A stretch of DNA of 64,000 nucleotides, taken from JABDMD01 sp965203475 (GTDB lineage Bacteria > Pseudomonadota > Gammaproteobacteria > UBA4575). Positions 61,436-64,000 of this stretch are shown here, one piece after another. Positions within the stretch are counted from its first letter, which is position 1. Each line of letters opens with the position of its first letter. The translations under genes and the position numbers were made by a program. The notes beneath the pieces are model-generated. The model had not been told where the DNA came from and ran no database searches. It saw only the letters and a list, made by a program, of their open reading frames with translations. The stretch spans positions 62,001 to 126,000 of the forward strand of contig OZ241890.1 in NCBI GenBank assembly GCA_965203475.1, given 5' to 3'.

Positions 61436-62184
61436 AAATAATTTTAAAATTTACCTTTTTTATTGCTTTAACAGCTTGTGTATTCCCCGTTTACAGTGCT
61501 GGTGGTGGACAAGGTGGGCCTGATCTTGGCGAAGTAGATATTCATTTAAGTAGTACTCGGTCGTTGCAGCGTGGTGCTAAATATTTTGTGAATTACTGCC
61601 TCAGTTGTCATCCGGCAAAACACAGTCGTTATAAGCGAGTAGCTGATGATTTGGAGATCAGTGAAGAAGAAATGAAAGAAAGTATGATCTTCACGGGGCA
61701 GAAATTTGGTGACTTGATGACGGTTGCGATGCGCCGAGAAGATGCTAAAAAATGGTTTTTAGGTATTGATCCACCCGACTTGAGTACCCATGTTCGCGCT
61801 ATTGGTCCGCAAGCCGTTTATAATTATTTAAAGTCGTTTTATATCGATGATAGTCGTCCCTTTGGTGTAAATAATGCGCATTTACCGAATACGGCGATGC
61901 CGCATGTATTAGTCGACTTACAGGGCTTACAAAAAGCGGTGTATAAAAAACCAGAACAAGGTAATGGTGATGTAATTGACCATTTCGAAATTGTGCAGTC
62001 TGGTTTGTTATCTGAAGAAGAATATGATCGTGCTGTGACGGACATCGTTAATTTCTTAGCCTATTTAAGTGAACCTGCACAACTAGTTCGTTATAAAGTG
62101 GGCGTGTTTGTTCTAATATTCCTTGTGGTGTTAGGTGTTCTTTCTTATTTCTTAAAGAAAAGTTATTGGAAAGACGTACACTAG
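61432..62184 (+). CDS. petC: Cytochrome c1
   Basis: The 250-aa protein starts at the ATG overlapping the petB stop (ATGA). It has a signal peptide (about 22 residues), the heme-c site CLSCH at residues 56-60 (YFVNYCLSCHPAKHS), the axial-Met region NTAMPHVLVDLQG, and a C-terminal membrane anchor (VGVFVLIFLVVLGVLSYFL). It carries electrons from the Rieske protein to soluble cytochrome c or an oxidase. Confidence 0.96.
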   Translation: MKIILKFTFFIALTACVFPVYSAGGGQGGPDLGEVDIHLSSTRSLQRGAKYFVNYCLSCHPAKHSRYKRVADDLEISEEEMKESMIFTGQKFGDLMTVAMRREDAKKWFLGIDPPDLSTHVRAIGPQAVYNYLKSFYIDDSRPFGVNNAHLPNTAMPHVLVDLQGLQKAVYKKPEQGNGDVIDHFEIVQSGLLSEEEYDRAVTDIVNFLAYLSEPAQLVRYKVGVFVLIFLVVLGVLSYFLKKSYWKDVH

Positions 62185-62225
62185 TTCGTTCGATCCACAA
62201 ACTATAATTATAAATCGAAAAATCT

Positions 62226-62855
62226 ATGGCTTTAGTTGCAAACCGTCGATCTGGAATGACTTTGTTTTCAGATCCGCACTGTTCTCAAAGTCATCGTACT
62301 CGTATTGTTTTAGCAGAAAAAGATATTACGGTTGAAGTCGTACAAATCGATCCTAATAATAAACCGGAAGACTTATTAGACGTTAATCCGTATAACACTG
62401 TTCCAACGCTAATCGATCGTGAACTCGTGTTATATGATGCAAGAGTTATTATGGAATATCTGGATGAGCGTTTCCCCCATCCACCTTTGATGCCAGTAGA
62501 TCCTGTATCTCGTTCTAAGTCTCGGCTCGCTTTATTTCATATTGAAAAAGATTGGTATACACCCTTAATAGAATTATGTTCAGGTAATGCTGAAACTGCA
62601 GAAGATGCAAAAAAATCTTTGCATGAAAGCATGCTATCAGCCGTTGAGATATTTAAAGTAAAGCCGTATTTCTTAAGTGATGAATTTAGTTTAGTGGATT
62701 GCAGTATTGCACCCATTCTATGGCGACTTCCTAGTTTTGGAATCAAACTTGGCGCTTCTGCAAAGCCTATAATGGAATATGCCGAACGAGTTTTTGACCG
62801 ACCCTCTTTTAGAAGTAGTCTTTCAGAAGAGGAAGTAGAAATGTGGCCTGGCTAA
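62226..62855 (+). CDS. sspA: Stringent starvation protein A
   Basis: The 209-aa protein has the GST-like fold: MTLFSDPHCSQSHRTRIVLAE, NPYNTVPTLIDRELVLYDARVIMEYLDERFPHPPLMP, and a C-terminal helical domain. SspA binds RNA polymerase and alters transcription under starvation and acid stress; it has no glutathione activity. The petABC-sspA-sspB order is conserved in gammaproteobacteria. The start could also be an internal ATG just before TLFSD. Confidence 0.95.
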   Translation: MALVANRRSGMTLFSDPHCSQSHRTRIVLAEKDITVEVVQIDPNNKPEDLLDVNPYNTVPTLIDRELVLYDARVIMEYLDERFPHPPLMPVDPVSRSKSRLALFHIEKDWYTPLIELCSGNAETAEDAKKSLHESMLSAVEIFKVKPYFLSDEFSLVDCSIAPILWRLPSFGIKLGASAKPIMEYAERVFDRPSFRSSLSEEEVEMWPG

Positions 62856-62875
62856 TTATCAATAAATAAGTTCCT

Positions 62876-63253
62876 ATGACTTCCAGTCGTCCTTATTTGT
62901 TACGAGCAATGTACGAATGGATCGTGGACAATGGGATGACACCTCATATTTTGGTAAGTGCTACGAATGATGTAGTAAAAATTCCGCGCCAATATGAACA
63001 AGATGGAAAAATTGTATTAAATATCAGTCCCACGGCTGTGCACTCATTGGATTTGGGGCTGGAGTCGGTTAGTTTTGATGCACGCTTTGACGGTCAAGCC
63101 ATGAATGTCGATGTGCCCATCGAATATGTGTTAGCCATTTATACACGTGAGAATGGTCAGGGTATGATGTTTACGGATGATGACAAAACACCTCCTTCAC
63201 CTACGGATGATTCTGAAAAATCAAAACACCCACATTTACGCGTGGTTAAATAA
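62876..63253 (+). CDS. sspB: ClpXP adaptor SspB
   Basis: The 125-aa protein has an SspB core (SSRPYLLRAMYEWIVDNGMTPHI, VLNISPTAVHSLDLG), an acidic flexible linker (DDDKTPPSPTDDSEKS) and the ClpX-binding tail HLRVVK at the very end. It brings ssrA-tagged peptides to the ClpXP protease. It follows sspA by 20 bases. Confidence 0.96.
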   Translation: MTSSRPYLLRAMYEWIVDNGMTPHILVSATNDVVKIPRQYEQDGKIVLNISPTAVHSLDLGLESVSFDARFDGQAMNVDVPIEYVLAIYTRENGQGMMFTDDDKTPPSPTDDSEKSKHPHLRVVK

Positions 63254-63262
63254 TTTTTAATT

Positions 63263-63769
63263 ATGATTAAGGTATTACAAGGTGATATTACAACCCTTGA
63301 ACTAGATGCCATTGTTAATGCTGCCAATAACAGCCTATTGGGAGGCGGGGGTGTCGACGGTGCGATCCATCGTGCTGCAGGCCCAGAATTATTGGAATTC
63401 AATAAAACCTTGGGCGGATGTGAAACGGGGGATGCGAAACTTTCTCCTGGTTTTGATCTTCCCGCCAAATATATCATTCATACGGTAGGTCCGGTTTGGC
63501 AAGATGGAGCTTTTAACGAAGCTGATTTGTTGCGTAGCTGCTACCAAAAAAGTTTTGAGTTAGCACTTCAACATAACTTAAATACGATTGCCTTTCCTGC
63601 AATTAGTACCGGTGTATACGGCTATCCAAAAAAACAAGCTGCGGTCATTGCTACAAATTCAATGCGCGAGTATGAAATTAAATTTGACACAATCGTTGCT
63701 TGTTGTTTTAGTGAAGTTGACGTTGAATTGTATAAACAGTTGCTTGGTAACAATATCCAAGCTGCGTAG
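63263..63769 (+). CDS. Macrodomain protein, O-acetyl-ADP-ribose deacetylase type
   Basis: The 168-aa protein is a complete macrodomain. It has the N-terminal GDITTLELDAIVNAANNSLLGGGGVDGAIHRAAG (key residues NAAN and GGGGVDGAIH), CETGDAKLSPGFDLPAKYIIHTVGP and AFPAISTGVYGYP. The YmdB/MacroD group hydrolyses O-acetyl-ADP-ribose and removes mono-ADP-ribose from proteins. It follows sspB by 9 bases. Confidence 0.93.
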   Translation: MIKVLQGDITTLELDAIVNAANNSLLGGGGVDGAIHRAAGPELLEFNKTLGGCETGDAKLSPGFDLPAKYIIHTVGPVWQDGAFNEADLLRSCYQKSFELALQHNLNTIAFPAISTGVYGYPKKQAAVIATNSMREYEIKFDTIVACCFSEVDVELYKQLLGNNIQAA

Positions 63770-63775
63770 AGCCGT

Positions 63776-64000
63776 TTAGATGGTATCTTGCTTCATGTGT
63801 TGAGCAAGTAATGTTTTAATTGCCATGGGGTAATCATCTTCTTCTTGCGTTACATCTGACCATCCCCATTCAATGTACTGATCATAGGCCTGATCTTCGT
63901 AAATATTTTCTACACGAGTAGGCACTTTCATTTCATTTTCTTGGTTATCTTCGTTTCGGTCAGCAAATCCAAATAAAACAGGAGAAATGTGATTTTCTGA
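63776..64000 (-). CDS. Hypothetical protein, C-terminal part only
   Basis: A leftward frame is open from the right edge of the window to a stop just after the macrodomain gene, giving the last 74 residues. It is acidic and contains VPTRVENIYEDQAYDQYIEW, GWSDVTQEEDDYPMAIKTLL and ends AQHMKQDTI. I recognise no family. The tight tail-to-tail spacing with the macrodomain gene and the clean composition make it very likely a real gene. Confidence 0.7.
   Translation of the reverse strand, partial: SENHISPVLFGFADRNEDNQENEMKVPTRVENIYEDQAYDQYIEWGWSDVTQEEDDYPMAIKTLLAQHMKQDTI

Overview
The window looks like the chromosome of an AT-rich gammaproteobacterium. The gene order in the right half is the classic gammaproteobacterial one: yrbG-kdsC-lptCAB-rpoN-hpf-ptsN, mlaFEDCB-murA-hisG, petABC-sspAB. 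A MoxR ATPase, a VWA protein, a DsrS-like protein and siroheme synthase lie together, and there is a DsrC-like protein nearby. This suggests a lineage with Dsr-type sulfur oxidation, although dsrAB itself is not in the window. I found no rRNA, tRNA, CRISPR array, IS element or phage gene.

Layout. 1-4.2 kb is an accessory patch. A 435-bp sequence carrying a DUF411 gene is present twice as a direct repeat. Between the copies lie a DsrC-like gene, a TetR regulator with three near-identical operator-like sites, a small secreted repeat protein and a DUF488 gene. 3.7-7.6 kb is a leftward copper cluster (DUF411 protein, Tat-exported multicopper oxidase, His-tailed CusC/TolC-like lipoprotein, His/Cys-rich secreted protein). 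7.7-14.7 kb holds a TrpD2-like protein and the Sel1/MoxR/VWA/DsrS/CysG block. 14.7-16.4 kb has a PQQ-type sugar dehydrogenase and a secreted peroxiredoxin. 16.4-20.7 kb is a cobalamin-riboswitch operon: btuB, a PduO-type adenosyltransferase, a ROK kinase apparently starting at ATC, and a DUF6580 membrane protein.

20.7-24.6 kb, leftward, holds DUF2063 (HvfC), DUF692/MNIO (HvfB), a DoxX protein and a frameshifted FMN glutamate-synthase-like gene. 24.9-31.3 kb, rightward, holds an acetolactate-synthase-like TPP enzyme, an aldehyde dehydrogenase, an NDH-2-like flavoprotein fused to a cyclic-nucleotide-binding-like domain, and NAD malic enzyme. At 31.3-31.7 kb, leftward, is a small secreted protein with eleven EGxCG motifs. 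It has the features of an HvfA-type RiPP precursor, the expected substrate of the DUF692/DUF2063 pair about 9 kb away. This split copper-binding RiPP system is the most interesting item in the window.

31.9-35 kb: nth, an orphan short RsxB, metG. 35.2-36.8 kb: mrp/apbC and dcd, followed by a 24-residue membrane ORF. 37-38.4 kb: mgtE. 38.5-45.1 kb: a sugar-permease-less regulatory PTS (EI, HPr, EIIA-Man, RapZ, HprK, PtsN) with hpf and rpoN. 45.2-48.6 kb: Lpt/KDO envelope genes. 48.7-51.7 kb: the Mla phospholipid-transport operon, running on into murA, hisG, a DAHP synthase, hisD and hisC. 57.3-64 kb: a DegS-type protease, Nif3-like protein, cytochrome bc1 complex, SspA/SspB, a macrodomain protein and a partial leftward gene.
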